Below, piece by piece: positions 12,591 to 51,280 of a stretch of 64,000 bases of DNA. The notes below the pieces were generated by a model. It made no database searches and was not told the DNA's origin. It saw only the letters and a program-made list of their open reading frames with translations. The position numbers and the translations under genes are program-made. The DNA comes from Anoplopoma fimbria. Its lineage: Eukaryota > Chordata > Actinopteri > Perciformes > Anoplopomatidae. Location of the stretch: the NCBI RefSeq assembly GCF_027596085.1, contig NC_072457.1, positions 27,306,831 to 27,370,830 on the forward strand. The letters are read 5' to 3'. The first letter of the stretch is position 1; each line of letters opens with the position of its first letter.

Positions 12591-15500
12591 GGGAATTAAA
12601 GTTTTCTTCTAAAAAAAATAGCCTTTGTCAGCATCGAGAATAGTGGCTTAATGTTGTAGTAAATAATAATAAAAGATAGTAACCATACTTAAAGGTTATT
12701 ATATTACTACAAGAGGGACATATCATTTAAAACTTTGTCATACATGTCTTCTTTTGTTTAGTTTTTTACATGTGTAGGCTACATTTACATGCTTGTTTAC
12801 AATGTAGGTTAGGAAAGGTCTATAAGAGCAAAATACAAAGTTGAGTGCAGACCTTTGACTAACAAGACCAATCGGGGAAATGTGCAGGATTACAACAGCA
12901 GAGAGGATAGTGCAAACAAGAGACATAGTAAAAAAAACAAGATCAAAACAAGTGTTATAAATAAGCAAAAAAATAATCACACAGTAAAGAATAGTTAAAC
13001 AGTTAAAAAGAAGAAGAAGACCTGTATGACAAATAATAGAGAACACAGCCCAGTTCAAGGGTAAAGCAGGCTATTATGACACATTTTGAGCGGCTCATGC
13101 AGCTCATGTTACTTTTATTATGTTCTTGCTTTCATTCGTTTTGTTTTGTTCTCACTTTCTTAGAGACTACAACGACTCCGTGTATTAGCAACAGCTTCGC
13201 TCACCTGTATGACGACCTGACCACACCTTGATTACAACACGAAACCAGACGACCAGGTGAGTCACTGCCAACGGTGAACTGAAACGCTGCGCCGTCAGAG
13301 GGCGTTTGGTTTTACAGAGATACATACAAATGGAGTTTGTGTGATTCAGTCATATGTTTTACACAATCTTTTTATTTTTCTTCCGTGTCTTACGATATTT
13401 TCTTTGGAGGGTGAGAAAGGGAGACATAATAGGAGATTCTCACATGAGTAATCAGTAGATAGATGGATCCTCCTTTTTTTTTGTGCATTTTAAGCCTTTG
13501 TGTTACATGCAATAATTATTGTAAATACATTTAATAATTTAACAGTTGCTTCTGTAAAATCAGTAAAATCCCCAAATTAAAAGTGACTAGGTCTACAAGA
13601 TTCTACACAGATTATTTTTGACAAATCAGACAGTTGTCCGGTCTATATAGAAAAATGCCCATTGCAATTTAATCATGAATTAAATAATTTAATCATTGAC
13701 TTTTAAAAAAAATGCTTGTTTTGTCCAATCAGCAGTCAAAAAGCTCGAAATATTTAGTTTACTGTTATGGAAGAGCAAATATCAACATTTGACACTCTGG
13801 AGTCGCTGAACTGTTGCTTAAAAAATGCTGCATAAATTGTTATTAAAATGATTCAATTTAAACGTCTGTAGATATGATACTAATACTCAATTTATCAACT
13901 AATCTTTATCATCTCAAAAACCTTTCCATTTAACACGTGACTGCCGGGTTTACTTCTTTTAAAACCTTTGGTAAAAACATGCATGTGCAAGCCAGAGTAC
14001 ATTCATATTATAAAGCCGTGTAAGGAAACCAAAATATGCATATTGAAAGTTCATAGAGGGCCCTAAATTGAGGATAAATTGTTTTTAAGAATCACTACAT
14101 CTTGTCCATTTCATCTTTAGGGGGCTGACTGTGAATTCACCTGAGAACCACTGCGACCATGTCAGTGCACAGGGAAATAAAGACATTCATAATGATAGAG
14201 TGATTGAAAATCTCTACTCGCTGCAAAAGACCTGTTTCATTGCTGATTCATTTTAGACTAGTAAAGATGGGAAAACTGTGATTTCTCCACCTATAGATAC
14301 TGTGTGGTGAAATGTGTCTATGTGACACACGCAGACTGGTCGATAGACACAGATAGGTCAGGCTTTATACTGTATCCTGCCACGGGGCATGTTGTCATAG
14401 CTCTCTCCTTTGTGGCCATTGTGACAGTCATCATCTGTGCTTCCTAGAATGAAAGAGACATGGACAGCGGAGGGACATGGCATGCTGGGTTCACCGCTGG
14501 TTATATAGGCCATTATATTTGTCAGAGTGAATGCGTGGACTGACAGCCTTCTCTTCAAAAATAGCCTCAGGCCCAACCGACATTCTTGTGTTATCTTGAG
14601 TTGCTTGAATGCCTTACTGTTTATTGGACTAGTCTATGAATTGGACAGTAGCTTCATAGCTTCATACTCTCAGAGCTGTGACTCGCCCTTCCATGTTGCC
14701 TGTCTTTGACTTGTTTTGGCTTTCTCAGTTATCCCTGGTTAGTGGGCAGCAGTGACATGAATGGAGCCATTGTTCTGAACACAGCAGCCTCTTTATTTTG
14801 AAAATTAGCCAGGAATTAAAAGAGTGGGATAGATGAGGGACTTCAGCTCATGCAGACTCTGCCAAAGACACCTGGCGTTTAGGTTTCCAGCACTAAATAA
14901 ATATTTAACTTTTTTTACGTTATTGAATAAAACCGTCTTTTAAATGCAGAAACATTCTCTCTCACTGAGAATACGTAAGAGGCTGCTTGCTTACACTCGT
15001 GAGCTAATGTGTCGGAAGTTCTCCTGATGTTGTCATTCTGTCTCTGTAATATGTCAGATCATAGATATATTCACAATGTCAGACAGTTTTCTGAATATCC
15101 TGTGGGCAAGGGTAAAGAAAGACGTCTGCACTGGTGTCTAGCAGCCTTGGCTCTGGTCTTGCCCTGTAAACTTCCAGCAAACAGACCATGAATCTCACCA
15201 GACGGTTGAATCTGTCTTTTTCTCCAGGGGCAGAACATGCTGATATGATGTCCCTGCTTTACAATACTCGCCTGTTTCGCTCTCTGTGGTCCTCTGCGTC
15301 TCACCCCACAGGAAATGGCCCCATTGTCCTTGGTAGAGGAAGTGGCCTGGAGCAGACCACTAGCTCACTGGATTGATGGAGACTCTGGTAAATTATTAAT
15401 CATCCCTTATGCAGATACTGTAGCGTTGGCTGACTACGGAGGAATGTTTCCTAACAATGGACAGTGGAGCTGCAGTTTACCACCTGTACCGGGAGAGTTA

Positions 15501-16717
15501 CTCTGCTATTTTGGGTATAGACACATGCTTTAGTGGCTGTACTTACTTATTTTTGTGTAAAAATGAAGCAAGGACATAAAGTAGCTCAAACAACTCGAGT
15601 CTAGGAGTCGCAGGACTTGCCAAAACTAGAAAAAAACAGAGTTTAACAGCAAATTTTTGATCTTGGAAACAACAGTTGACTTTACTTATTTGCTTTTGAA
15701 CTAATCCTACAGTCTTCAGGAATTTGCTCATCTCGTTTTTTTTAAGATCCAGAATTAGATATCCTTATTGAATGATTTAATGAAGATATCCACACAAAAA
15801 ACACATAATTGAGCAAGACATCTTAGAACCAGATGTTAATGACTACAATCTTTCTGTTCATTTTGACGTTTTACCACTAGAGGTAGACAGAGACCCACAC
15901 AATCAGTTAACACTCAAAATCCCAACCACAATCTCCACACACACAAACTCACAGACTTTGTGGGTTAAAGCTTTAGGGGGGACATTGGTATTGGGCGAAA
16001 GAGACCGGAGGCATTTGTTGGGGTCGGATCAGATGTGCGTCAGTTTCTGTGTGTGAAAGTTTGAGGGTGCTGCAGCATGTCTGTGAACATTCTCGGGCGT
16101 GCTTGGTGGTTGGCTCTCAGGGTTAAAATAGATCAGCCTTTGGTCTAGTCACATGTGGGCGTCCTACTAGTTTAGGAAGATAAAGTCAGAGAGGCAGCTG
16201 GAAATACCCAGAGATGTTCTTTTAATGGTACTCATAACAATCACACAGATGTTAAGCTTGGAGAGCTTCTTGTTGGGTGTGGTTGGTTGAGGATCTGCTT
16301 GAGATATGTGAGTTTATCAACACTTCTATCTATTACAGGTATTGCATCTTGTAAATGTTTGCTAATTTTTGTTTATTTATCAGCAGTGCAGCCCTTCATC
16401 TGCTTATAGTGTCAAGGCATTTCTCCAGTGGCTAACATCACTTGTCACACAGGCTCGGTCAGACAGGACACTCAAAAATATCAACAGGGTGGGATTTGAG
16501 TTCTCTGGCTTAAAATACTTTGCATGTCGCCGGTTGTTAATGAAGTACCTTGCTTAATTTCCACATTAGTCCATCTGCCTCTCATATGAAAAACAAATAT
16601 AAGTAAGAGAGTCAAGAAATCTCTGCAGGTGTGACTGGAAACCTGAACACCATAGCCACCATTTATTTTTAATTTTGTGGACTTAATAGACAGTCTCAGT
16701 GGTTCAGTCTCAGTCTG
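12591..16717. other. intergenic, no gene supported
   Basis: AT-rich DNA between the jup promoter and hap1. Short open frames show no family motifs, splice-linked partners or promoter structure. Confidence 0.5.
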
Positions 16718-17267
16718 TGGAGGACGAAAAATGACATAAGTATAAATAAATAAATGCATAAATAATTGTATAAATAAATACAGGAATGAATAAATAAATG
16801 TATAAATACAGAAATGAATAAATAAATGAATAAATGTAAGGATATGTATTTATTTATGTCCTGTTTGATTATTAACTTTTATTTATTTATCTATAGATTC
16901 ATGTATTCATTTCTATATTTTATACTTTTATTTATTTATGCTTTTATTTATTTATATCAGTATTTATTTAAGCATTTATTTATTACTGTATTTATTTCAG
17001 CATTTAATTATTTATTTATGCTTTTATTTATTTATATCAGTATTTATTTAAGCATTTATTCATTTCTATATTTATTTCAGCATTTACTTATTTATTTATA
17101 CTTTTATTTATTTATGCTTTTATTTATTTATATCAGTATTTATTTAAGCATTTATTTATTACTGTATTTATTTCAGCATTTAATTATTCTTTCACTTATT
17201 TATTTCTGTATTCAAACATTTATTTATGCATTTATTTATTTAAACTTATGTCATTTTTCGTCCTCCA
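16718..17267. mobile_element. foldback element with long terminal inverted repeats and TTTA-rich interior
   Basis: TGGAGGACGAAAAATGACAT at 16718 continues to 16741 and is perfectly inverted at 17244-17267. Allowing one mismatch the match extends inward over TAAATAAATAAATGCATAAA, so the inverted repeats exceed 50 bp. The interior is TTTA/TAAA tetranucleotides organised in higher-order units that alternate ATATCAG, AAGCATT and TACTGTATTTATTTCAGC. A 169-codon frame across it (16826-17335) is only translated repeat. Confidence 0.85.
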
Positions 17268-20200
17268 TACCAGTCCTAATGTTGTGGTTGGAAAAAAAAA
17301 CCAACGTTTTCTTAGAAGAACTTCATGTCCCATGATGCCTCGCTTTCAAAATGACCAAATGGAACACAGAGCGGACAGGACGCTGTGACAGCTGGGTTCC
17401 TTGTTCGCTGAGGGGGAACTTAAACACCGACCACGACCTTGTTTAGACACGAATGAAACAAGCATGTAAGTTGAATCTGTTCCCTTCTCACCTCCTATTG
17501 TTGTGCTTTCATACACAGTTGCATTGTTCGCCTCTAGCTTTGGAGTATGTTTCAAAAACTGTCCAAACTTGGAAAAGGGGAATTTCCATAACGGTGCAGG
17601 AGGGTGGGAGTCTTGTTGCTCCAGTTCAAGTTGTCCTACTATCCTTTACACTTACACTTACTTCTTGAAGCTATATATCTCTATATATCTATGACTGTGT
17701 GTAAGAATCAGAGGTCAGCATTCAGCCCTTTGCATGATGAGTTTTAAATATACTTTGTATTACATTGCAGCACTCTGTTTAACACAGTTACATGCATTAG
17801 TAACCTTTTGCCTATTAGAGGAGAGACAACTTCTCTGTCATAACACTGCGGTGAAGAACCAGAAGTCAAAAGCAGTCATCCCCTCCTCGGTGATCCTGCA
17901 GGATGGGGATCCTGCACCAGCAATGGTTTGTGTAAACCTCCAGCTTTACTGCAGACTCACAGAAGGTGCAGCCTCTCTACATGCATACACAGGTGGGAAA
18001 TGAATGGCACCTTTGTGTGTAAACCACACATTATTCACTGTGTGAATGGGAAACACCGGCAACACAAAATGTAGCACATGATTACTCTTCATGTAGTACA
18101 GGCCAGGGGAGGAATCATTCATCTGTTTCTGTCTCTCTCTCGTTCACTCGCTTTGGTTGAGTGTCGCTTAACCTTTGCACAACTTTTCACCTATAATAGA
18201 AAAAATATAAACAAAGATATATGTTTGAAAGAACCCTGTTAAAATTGATAGCATCAGAATGTGTAAAACATTTTTGACCTATTTTATTGTTATCAATAGG
18301 ACTTGGTATTGAACAATAATTATGAAATACAAATACTTTGTCTGTAGCACAACTTATTCTTTGATCAGGCAAATTCTGCTTTCATCGCATACCTTTGCCA
18401 ATATTAGACTGTATTATATCAAGGAAAGCAAGTTTGTTCTTTTATTAAGATGACAATGAAATTAAATGTTTTGTTTAAAAACTTGTTTATATTCCTTAAA
18501 GAATAACTAAGGTAAAAAAGGTAGAAAAACCATTAAGGTATTGGATCCAAAACACAGATAATTTGGCCACTAGTATTAAAAAAATCTTAACTGACACACA
18601 GGCCTAATTATTAGAGGGAACAGAGTCATTCTAAGCTTGTTTTTTATACTCTCTCTCCCTCACAGTTTATTTTTCCTGAAAAAAACAAACTAAAAAGGCA
18701 GCAAAGTCTTTTGGCATAACGTATAGGGAAAGCAAGTGTACTTTTATTTGACAACAGTTTAAGACTCTGACATAAACAATGCAAAGCAGAATGGAAATTT
18801 CCTTTCAGTTCTTGGCTTGTATACTTTGCCCCTATTTTTAGCAAGCAGTGTTTATTATTGTAATCTGTCTTTGTGTTCTTGATGGTGTTTTATTCAGCTT
18901 TAACTTCAGTTTAAATCTTAGCCTCAGTAACAATCTGGTGAACTACTGCAGAGTATCTCTTTCAGTTTTTATGGGGTGATCTTTCTTGCATTTTTGTGCT
19001 TTTACTAAGGGATCGAAAAGCAAAACAATTTCACGAGCTGATTACTTTAAACGAAGAGAAAATGGCATCTTATTTTCAGTCAGTAAACTTTTTTACTTAG
19101 TTTGTCTGGTGAAGAGGTTCTTTCTTAAAGAACAGAGATCAGCACAGTTGAGGGATTTAAGCTCTTTAGTTTTTGGACAACATCTTGTGTGATGTAATTG
19201 AATATTTTGGCTATTTCCCGTGATATCATGACCGTATCAGGTTACACGTTAGATAACACAGGAGGTTGCAGTCTTGTAGCTATTTTGGAACGAGTGGAAG
19301 ATCCAAAAGAAACTACAATGCCCTTTTTTGGGAAACATGAAATCCTTAAATAAGACTCAACCAAATGCAAACAATCAGACCAGAATCTATCTACAAAGGT
19401 TTTAAATGTTTTGAAATCACTTGCCCTAAATTCAACATGTTATTGTTATGTTACTCAAAGCATATGAGAAAAAAGTACAATATAGTCTCTGTTTTTTTGA
19501 ATATATCTTGACAGCATTCTTTGTTTTCTTTGTGTGGTTATTGTTATCTGAACCAGTGCAGTATGATGTTAAACCAGATTTTATAAACAGTCAGCCTATG
19601 TGAGCTTCATGTAAATATGTTCTCATTAGCCCATCAGGATGTAACCTAAACTTGTCATGAAGATAAATCCCAGATAAGGATAAACACATGCAAGATCACT
19701 CCAGGTCAAAATCCCGTCAAAGAAGACATTATGATGTATTTTGATGTTATAGTTAAACAGAAGAAACAAACATCCATGAAGATGATAAGACATCCAAAGG
19801 CCTTTGTAACAAAATAGCATAGTTTTTCAGTTTAACATAGCGAGTATTTAATCACTGTGTCCGGTCTGTAAACCATTGACCAGTAGTGCTGGGAAACAGA
19901 CTTGGCATTGTCACTGTGATCAAGGCTGAACTATAGGCGCATATCTAATTAAGATAGTAAAGTAGAATCTGGAGCATTGAGCTTTGCAGTCTTTGGCTGA
20001 TGTGAATGACTTTTAACCATGAGGTAGTGGGACATGCCGACCTGCTGCAGTGTTGCAATAACCTGGACAAGTGCTGGCTCACAGACCTCCTGCTCTCCTT
20101 CTAAGTTCAGCCTCTGTCTGCCAGCTGTTTCACAGGCACACACCATGAACCTTAAACCAGCACGCCTTTTCTCCGTATATCCCTCCTCCTCCTCTTCCTC

Positions 20201-20276
20201 CTCTCTCCTTCCCCCTTCAGCCCCACCTCCACACCCCGCCTCACCGTTGCTTTCTCTCCGTCTGACAGGACACACT
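17268..20276. other. intergenic, no gene supported
   Basis: No family-like frame, RNA gene or strong repeat was recognised. Confidence 0.45.
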
Positions 20277-20400
20277 CGGGACAGGACAGAAGCCGGCCAG
20301 TCCAGCAGCCCAGAGAGCATTTCATTTGATGGACACACGCTACAAGGAGACAGTACAGATCCATGACATCACATGCTGAGCTTAAGACTGCAGGATCACT
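20277..20400 (+). other. candidate noncoding first exon (possibly hap1)
   Basis: A moderately GC-rich, CT-rich stretch (20160-20300) leads into sequence ending GGATCACT|GTAAGTCTG, a strong donor at 20401. It contains a short upstream-ORF-like ATG at 20331 that ends with TGA before the donor. It is on the hap1 strand 6.6 kb before the first recognised coding exon, which itself lacks an ATG and so needs upstream sequence. The link to hap1 is only positional. Confidence 0.3.
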
Positions 20401-20402
20401 GT

Positions 20403-25461
<5,059 letters not shown>

Positions 25462-25810
25462 TGGATAGAGTATTAAGCCATTAATTGAGTTGAAGAGTGT
25501 TGTAGCTTTACTACACAGCTTTTTGAACTGTATAAGAATATTTTTAATATTTATATAAAGATCTGTATGATTCAGTATATATTATCAAAATCGGTGTCAT
25601 GAAAATTACTTTTTGTTTTAACTCTTTATGTTTACTTCCATACACACAACATTATTGTAAATATAGTAAAGGAACGCTTTTTTGTAGAAAAGCTGGGATG
25701 GAGCGCTATCCCATATGGTGCTGTGCTGGCAGATATTATATAAACTAGAGTTAAATAAAAAAGTACATACATTATACACTCAGTTGTCGATTCATTTGGC
25801 CTACATAGTT
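25462..25810 (+). repeat. 349-bp duplicated block, copy 2
   Basis: Direct copy of 11880-12225. It keeps TTAATTGAGTTGA after the opening TATTAAGCCA that copy 1 lacks, and a shorter form of the AAAGCTGGGA-ATATGGTGCT segment. It ends at the same CTACATAGTT. Confidence 0.9.
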
Positions 25811-27006
25811 AATCCTAATGCCCTCAAATAAAATAGTCAAGCAATTAATACTCCCTTCATGCAGGTTTTGGTCATTTTTTGAGGATGTGGCTTGTGGTTG
25901 AACTGTATTGTGTTATACAGAGAGGTCTGTTTTGTTATTTCGCTGCCCTCATTGATATAAATTGGGTGCGTTAGATTGCAATATTTTCAGCTAGGTGTAA
26001 CATGCCAACTGATTTTGCAAAGATTGTAAACCTTACAACATATAAGACTCTTGTTTTCCACATATATATGTCATTGGGCAATATTTAAACACTGTGTATG
26101 GTGCATCATGTCAGAGATAATACTAAACCAGTCTTGGGTCAGCGCATACTCTATTCAGTAAGACACACATCTTCTAGCTGTAGCTAGTGGCGTTAACGGT
26201 TCAGTTCTGCGTGTGATCCACAGAGCATGTACCACCTCATTCTGTGTGTGTTTATAAAAAGAGGTGTTTCAGTTATGAGGAACCTGATCTGAGTGTAGCT
26301 TCGGGCCGTGGTAACTCTATCTTTGTGACCCTAAGACGCAGACAGAAGGCCGGGCCCTGTTTTTGCTTCTAGTGAAAAGCTCTTTGATCGAACAAAAGGT
26401 TTGATGCTTGGAGAGATCAGATCTTTTGAAAAATAAATGACTCTCAATTACTTACGTGATTAGATGTATTGGATGCTCCCAAATTTGCTGTTTAAGTAAT
26501 AATGAAAATATTTAATTATGATGCTTTCTTTGCTAGTTACTGTTTTATATTACAGATATAAAGTATGTAGTATAGCTGCACAAATAAAAGAAAGGTTTGA
26601 AGAATACAGTATACACCTCGATTTCCTAATCAGATGAGTGCAGTTACTTATTATGAATTTACTAGTATATTAATAACGTTAGTGTCCTGCTGCACTTTAT
26701 TAAAGACATAAATGCACTTGGTTCCTTTAACCATCTAAAGTGGTTCTACTCTCTTTGACTCACTCTCTTCCTCTTTGTTTTCACTCTCTCTTTTCATTAC
26801 CTTCTCAGCCAATGAGAGCCTGATGCCCTGGAAGCCTGCGTCCTCTCCCTGAGCCACCAGGGGGCCTGAGTCCCACAGTGGGACACCCAGCTCTGGGTTT
26901 GTTCACCCTGAACCCTCCGGCCCCAGTCAAGCTGTCCCACCCTGCCTCCTCTCCCTCCCCCTCTTCTCCTCCTGCTACTGTTTCTCCTCCCTCCTGGTCC
27001 CCACAG

Positions 27007-47586
<20,580 letters not shown>

Positions 47587-47784
47587 AAGTTTGATGAGGA
47601 CTGTTCATCACTTCCAGCTCTCTCATTTCACTGTAGTGACTCTACATCCAGCCATGTGATCTCCACTGTGCAGTTCAGGACCCACAGCTCTGGTGTCTTG
47701 AAAACAAAAGCCACAGAATGTGCTAGAGCCATACGTTAAGTTGTTGGTGTTCAGTCATATTATTTTCTATGAATGTGTGTACAG

Positions 47785-47929
<145 letters not shown>

Positions 47930-48962
47930 CATCTTCATCTCAGGAAAACAACCTGATTATCACCAGTTTGTTTGACTTGGCTTCTTTTTACACAAAAAAA
48001 TCATGAAGAAAAAACATTTTTATACTGTGTTTCGTGATTGTCATTTTTCACGTTTTCCCCGCCACTGGTTTAAAAAAATACAACTCTTATGTGTATATAA
48101 CGAAGTTGTCTTTTGGGAAAAATTAAAAAGGATAACGTGCAGTAAATTATTGTTTGTTGAAACCACAAACTGAACCGATGCTGTCACACTGGAGAACCTT
48201 CAAATGCACTAAAATACACTCTGGTCTTCCTCCTTATTAGCTGCTACATTGAGATTAGCATGTTGTATATAAGATTGTTGAATATTCTGAGTTAAACACT
48301 TGAAACGTTGATCAAGGAGCGTTGCAATGACAGACAATGCGCTGACTGAACTAAAAAATGTTGGTGATGTTGACGTCCTGCGGCCGTCTGCCCTACAGTT
48401 CATCGCCTGCTTTCATGTAGCACATGCTGTTATGGCTGCTGCATAAAGTACAGTGTCACCTGTTGGAAGATTTCTGAACTTTATCATGAGCAAAACCTCA
48501 CCAAAATGAAATCAGGTTTGCCATGCTGCATCAAAGAAGGTAAATGGGATTTTTATGAGCAATATGTACATTTACTGCACTGCGTTCTATGAAAACCTTG
48601 CTTGTACAAAATCTGCTGCATTTCAAGTTATCAGGAATTTTTTAATTGCTGGGAGATAAATTAAATCAAAACAGTTTGGGGCATTCGTAATGAGTTCCCC
48701 ATGACGTCAAGGGAAATCCTTATTTAAAGAAGAGCAGAAGAGTGGTCCTAATTATTTAAACAGCATGTTTCTTTGAAATCTTTCTGAACAATCAACTGTA
48801 GCAAAAAGGCATAGGATACTGTGGATTAAAAAGGAAGAAATCATAAACACAGGTTATAATAATTTGTGTTCTGACTTAAATCAACCAAACCACTGTTTCT
48901 CTGCACTACTGTTTGCTCTGTTCTGTGTTAGCATCACAGCTGTTTGAATTGTACCACCTGTG

Positions 48963-48968
48963 AATAAA
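48963..48968 (+). promoter_or_regulatory. hap1: hap1 polyadenylation signal AATAAA
   Basis: Consensus hexamer about 1.4 kb after the stop. It is the strongest plus-strand hexamer before the gast 3' end. An ATTAAA near 48122 is a weaker alternative. Confidence 0.6.
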
Positions 48969-49067
48969 ACTTTGCATTTCCATCCAGCACAGTTTTATAC
49001 GTCTCTCGTTTACTTCATGGCAGCGATGAACACACATATTACTATTGTGATAATTCTGCAAAATAGC

Positions 49068-49073
49068 TTTATT
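49068..49073 (-). promoter_or_regulatory. gast: gast polyadenylation signal AATAAA
   Basis: TTTATT on the plus strand, 81 nt after the gast stop codon in the minus direction. It faces the hap1 hexamer about 100 bp away. Confidence 0.75.
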
Positions 49074-49153
49074 TATAAAGTTGCAGTGAAAGTACAACAT
49101 GGACTTTATATTAAATGTGAACAAACAGCAGGAAGTCTGAGCGTCCAGGTGGC

Positions 49154-49622
49154 TCATTCTGCATCCCGGCGTCCGAAGTCCACCCAGCCCTGGTAGTCCC
49201 GATCAGACATGCACTCAGAGTTCATCATCCCTGTGAACAAAGCATTCCTACATGAACCACACACAGGTGTTAAGTACACATATCTGAGCATCTCCTTGGA
49301 TCTCTGCCCACTCACTCAATCATATCACTTTCAAAAGTGAAACAATTAAAGAGCTTAACACCCTAAACCACAGCATACCTGAGATTGCTTGCATTATTTG
49401 TTTGGTCATAATTTCCCGTTCGTCCTCCGATAGGTGTGCCCGTCTCTCCATCCGTGCTGAGGGAGCCTGAGGCGCCGGCTCCTGTCTGCCTGCCAAGCCT
49501 CTCGCTCCCTCCCTCTTTGCTAGAAGCTGCTGTAGTAGATGAGTCTCTTTATCTTCTCCGGCTGCAGAGGGTGGCAGCAGTACAACCAGCAGTGCGAACA
49601 CCACGATAAATTTCCCTGACAT
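49154..49622 (-). CDS. gast: preprogastrin (gastrin/CCK family peptide hormone)
   Basis: Secreted gut hormone precursor; after processing and C-terminal amidation the peptide acts on CCK2/gastrin-type receptors. Two coding exons: 49622-49379 (donor CTCAG|GTATG, phase 1) and 49230-49154 (acceptor TTCACAG). The product has 106 residues. The signal peptide is MSGKFIVVFALLVVLLPPSAA, followed by a basic, proline-rich propeptide with dibasic ERRA, then DYQGWVDF-GRR-DAE at 93-106. Gly-Arg-Arg is the amidation and processing site. Tyr is seven from the amidated Phe, as in CCK, and the usual Met of the WMDF core is Val here. A noncoding exon at about 49715-49770 (donors TCACAG|GTAAC and CAG|GTAAC in tandem) and a TATA box complete the gene. 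Gastrin is preferred over CCK by the sequence around the peptide and the hap1/keratin synteny. Confidence 0.9.
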
Positions 49623-49707
49623 GTCTGTGTACGAGAAGAAACAAAACCAGTTATATTTACTCAAGGTGACAAAAGAATTCTATCTAAAAACGAATGAGAG
49701 AAGTTAC

Positions 49708-49772
49708 CTGTTACCTGTGAAAACTGTTTGGAATATGTGCACCAAAAAAAATCCAACAAGTGTGATGCTTCT
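49708..49772 (-). other. gast: gast noncoding first exon
   Basis: Bounded by an expected start about 25-30 nt below the TATA box and by two overlapping donors, CAG|GTAACAG|GTAAC, at 49715/49708. The acceptor of the next exon is TCGTACACAG at 49625. Confidence 0.6.
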
Positions 49773-49795
49773 GGTGCGCACTGAGCAGATCAGCT

Positions 49796-49804
49796 CCTTT
49801 TATA
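49796..49804 (-). promoter_or_regulatory. gast: gast TATA box
   Basis: TATAAAAGG on the minus strand, a near-perfect TATA element placed correctly for the first exon. Confidence 0.75.
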
Positions 49805-51003
49805 CCACAAGTTTGGTGTCAGCGATTACGGCTTGAAATGAAAGACGGATAACAGTGTTCACTGATTAATTGGTAGACAGATGCATTGGGAGGATGTGCG
49901 TAAAAGGAAGCCATGGACCACGACATCCGTAAATCCATTATTATGCTTTTTAACTTACCTGGAAGGGCCTTTTTGCACTGCAATAACAATAAAACGAGTC
50001 AATGTGTTTACATGAGAAATCCAATACTCCCATAGAACCTTTTTAAAACCAATGCAGAGGATGTGATGTAACTGTGTAGCCACTGAAAACAGTTTTTTTT
50101 AGGTTTTCACAACTGGCCTTCTCTAATCAGATATTTTCGCTAACATTAGCAGTCACAATTATTATTCCAATTCACACACGTTGGAACCAGAGATAAGATA
50201 AATTTACTATTTCCTTATATGTGCCTTAATCTCAACCCTGTATGGGCTGTAGACACAGTTTTTTACTTTTCATTTTAAGCAGGGATGAATGATGAATCTC
50301 ATTTGATAAAGAGGCAAAGTGTGTATAATTTAATGATTGTTTCGAGGTGATCATTGCCTTCACCGTGTCATGTTGTAGCCTGGACTTTCCAGATGACGTA
50401 CACTACCCTTTTAGTGAAAATACTACAGAGCGTGGTTGACATACTGTATAGATTTTCTGCAAGTGGCTCAGTTACTGTGTATCCAGTTGCCACTGACGAC
50501 ATGCGATGTATAACGTTTACAAAACAACATGGCCACAGTCTTAGGATATGTTCTACCAGGCAGTGAAAGCATCTCCTGTCAGATATATATGTACTTGCAA
50601 TGACTGAGTGATTATGTGCTACGCTTTGATTCATAAGCAGTAGTGACAGCAAAACAATGGAAAGCTGAGAATGCACGTGCATATGTTCGTCTGCAGACAA
50701 AACCTCAGGATGTTCTGACTAATGAGTAACTCTGAGCAGCCTTACAGTAAAACAAACTCTGCACCTGACACATCAACCTACCTGTTGTTGGAACAATGTT
50801 TGTGAACTGGAGGGACACACACCCATTGATGAAAACTGATAAACGTGGCAGACACAACATAGTGTAGACAGCTTGTTCGTTCAGCCTGTTGCCAAGATTG
50901 GACTCCTCATTATCAGGCAGGCTGCACCAGATGCTCCTCACTGGTGAAAGGTTATGATGATTCTATTACTTGGAGTGTGAATACATGAATGGTTGTGTAT
51001 AAT
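49805..51003. other. gast upstream intergenic, no gene seen
   Basis: No protein-family signal. In human, EIF1 lies on this side of GAST; no EIF1-like frame was found between gast and the keratin. Confidence 0.5.
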
Positions 51004-51280
51004 GGGCGGCTGTGGCGTAGTGGAGAGCAAGGTAGTTCTCCAATCAGAGGGTCGGTGGTTCGATACCCGGCTTCAGCAGTCGATGTGTCCTTGGGCAAGA
51101 CACTTAACCCCAAGTTGTGGACTGGATGATGAATGTTAGTTAGAGTCTGATGCTGGCACCTTGCATGGTAGCCTGTCATCAGTGTGTGAATGGGTGAATG
51201 ATATGTAATATATACTACTGACTGTAAGTCGCTTTGGATAAAAGCGTCTGCTAAATGACTGTAATGTAATGTAATGTATT
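51004..51280 (+). mobile_element. tRNA-derived SINE with L2-type 3' tail
   Basis: The head has pol III A-box TGGCGTAGTGG (51013-51023) and B-box GGTTCGATACC (51057-51067). The body includes CCTTGGGCAAGACACTTAAC. The tail AAGTCGCTTTGGATAAAAGC and GTCTGCTAAATGACTG ends in (TGTAA)n. The tail matches, inverted, the elements at 12226, 27740 and 52403. It is not a functional tRNA gene: the cloverleaf is degenerate. Confidence 0.9.

Noticed and set aside
16826..17335. 169-codon frame rich in Phe/Tyr/Leu/Ile resembling a membrane protein
   Set aside because: It is translated TTTA tetranucleotide array inside a foldback element.
26809..27006. Upstream extension of the first hap1 coding exon
   Set aside because: The frame is closed by TGA at 26821 and has no ATG after it; the strong pyrimidine tract ending at 27006 favours an acceptor there.
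51004..51075. Possible tRNA gene
   Set aside because: A and B boxes are present, but the cloverleaf is poor and the unit continues into an L2-type tail, so it is a SINE.
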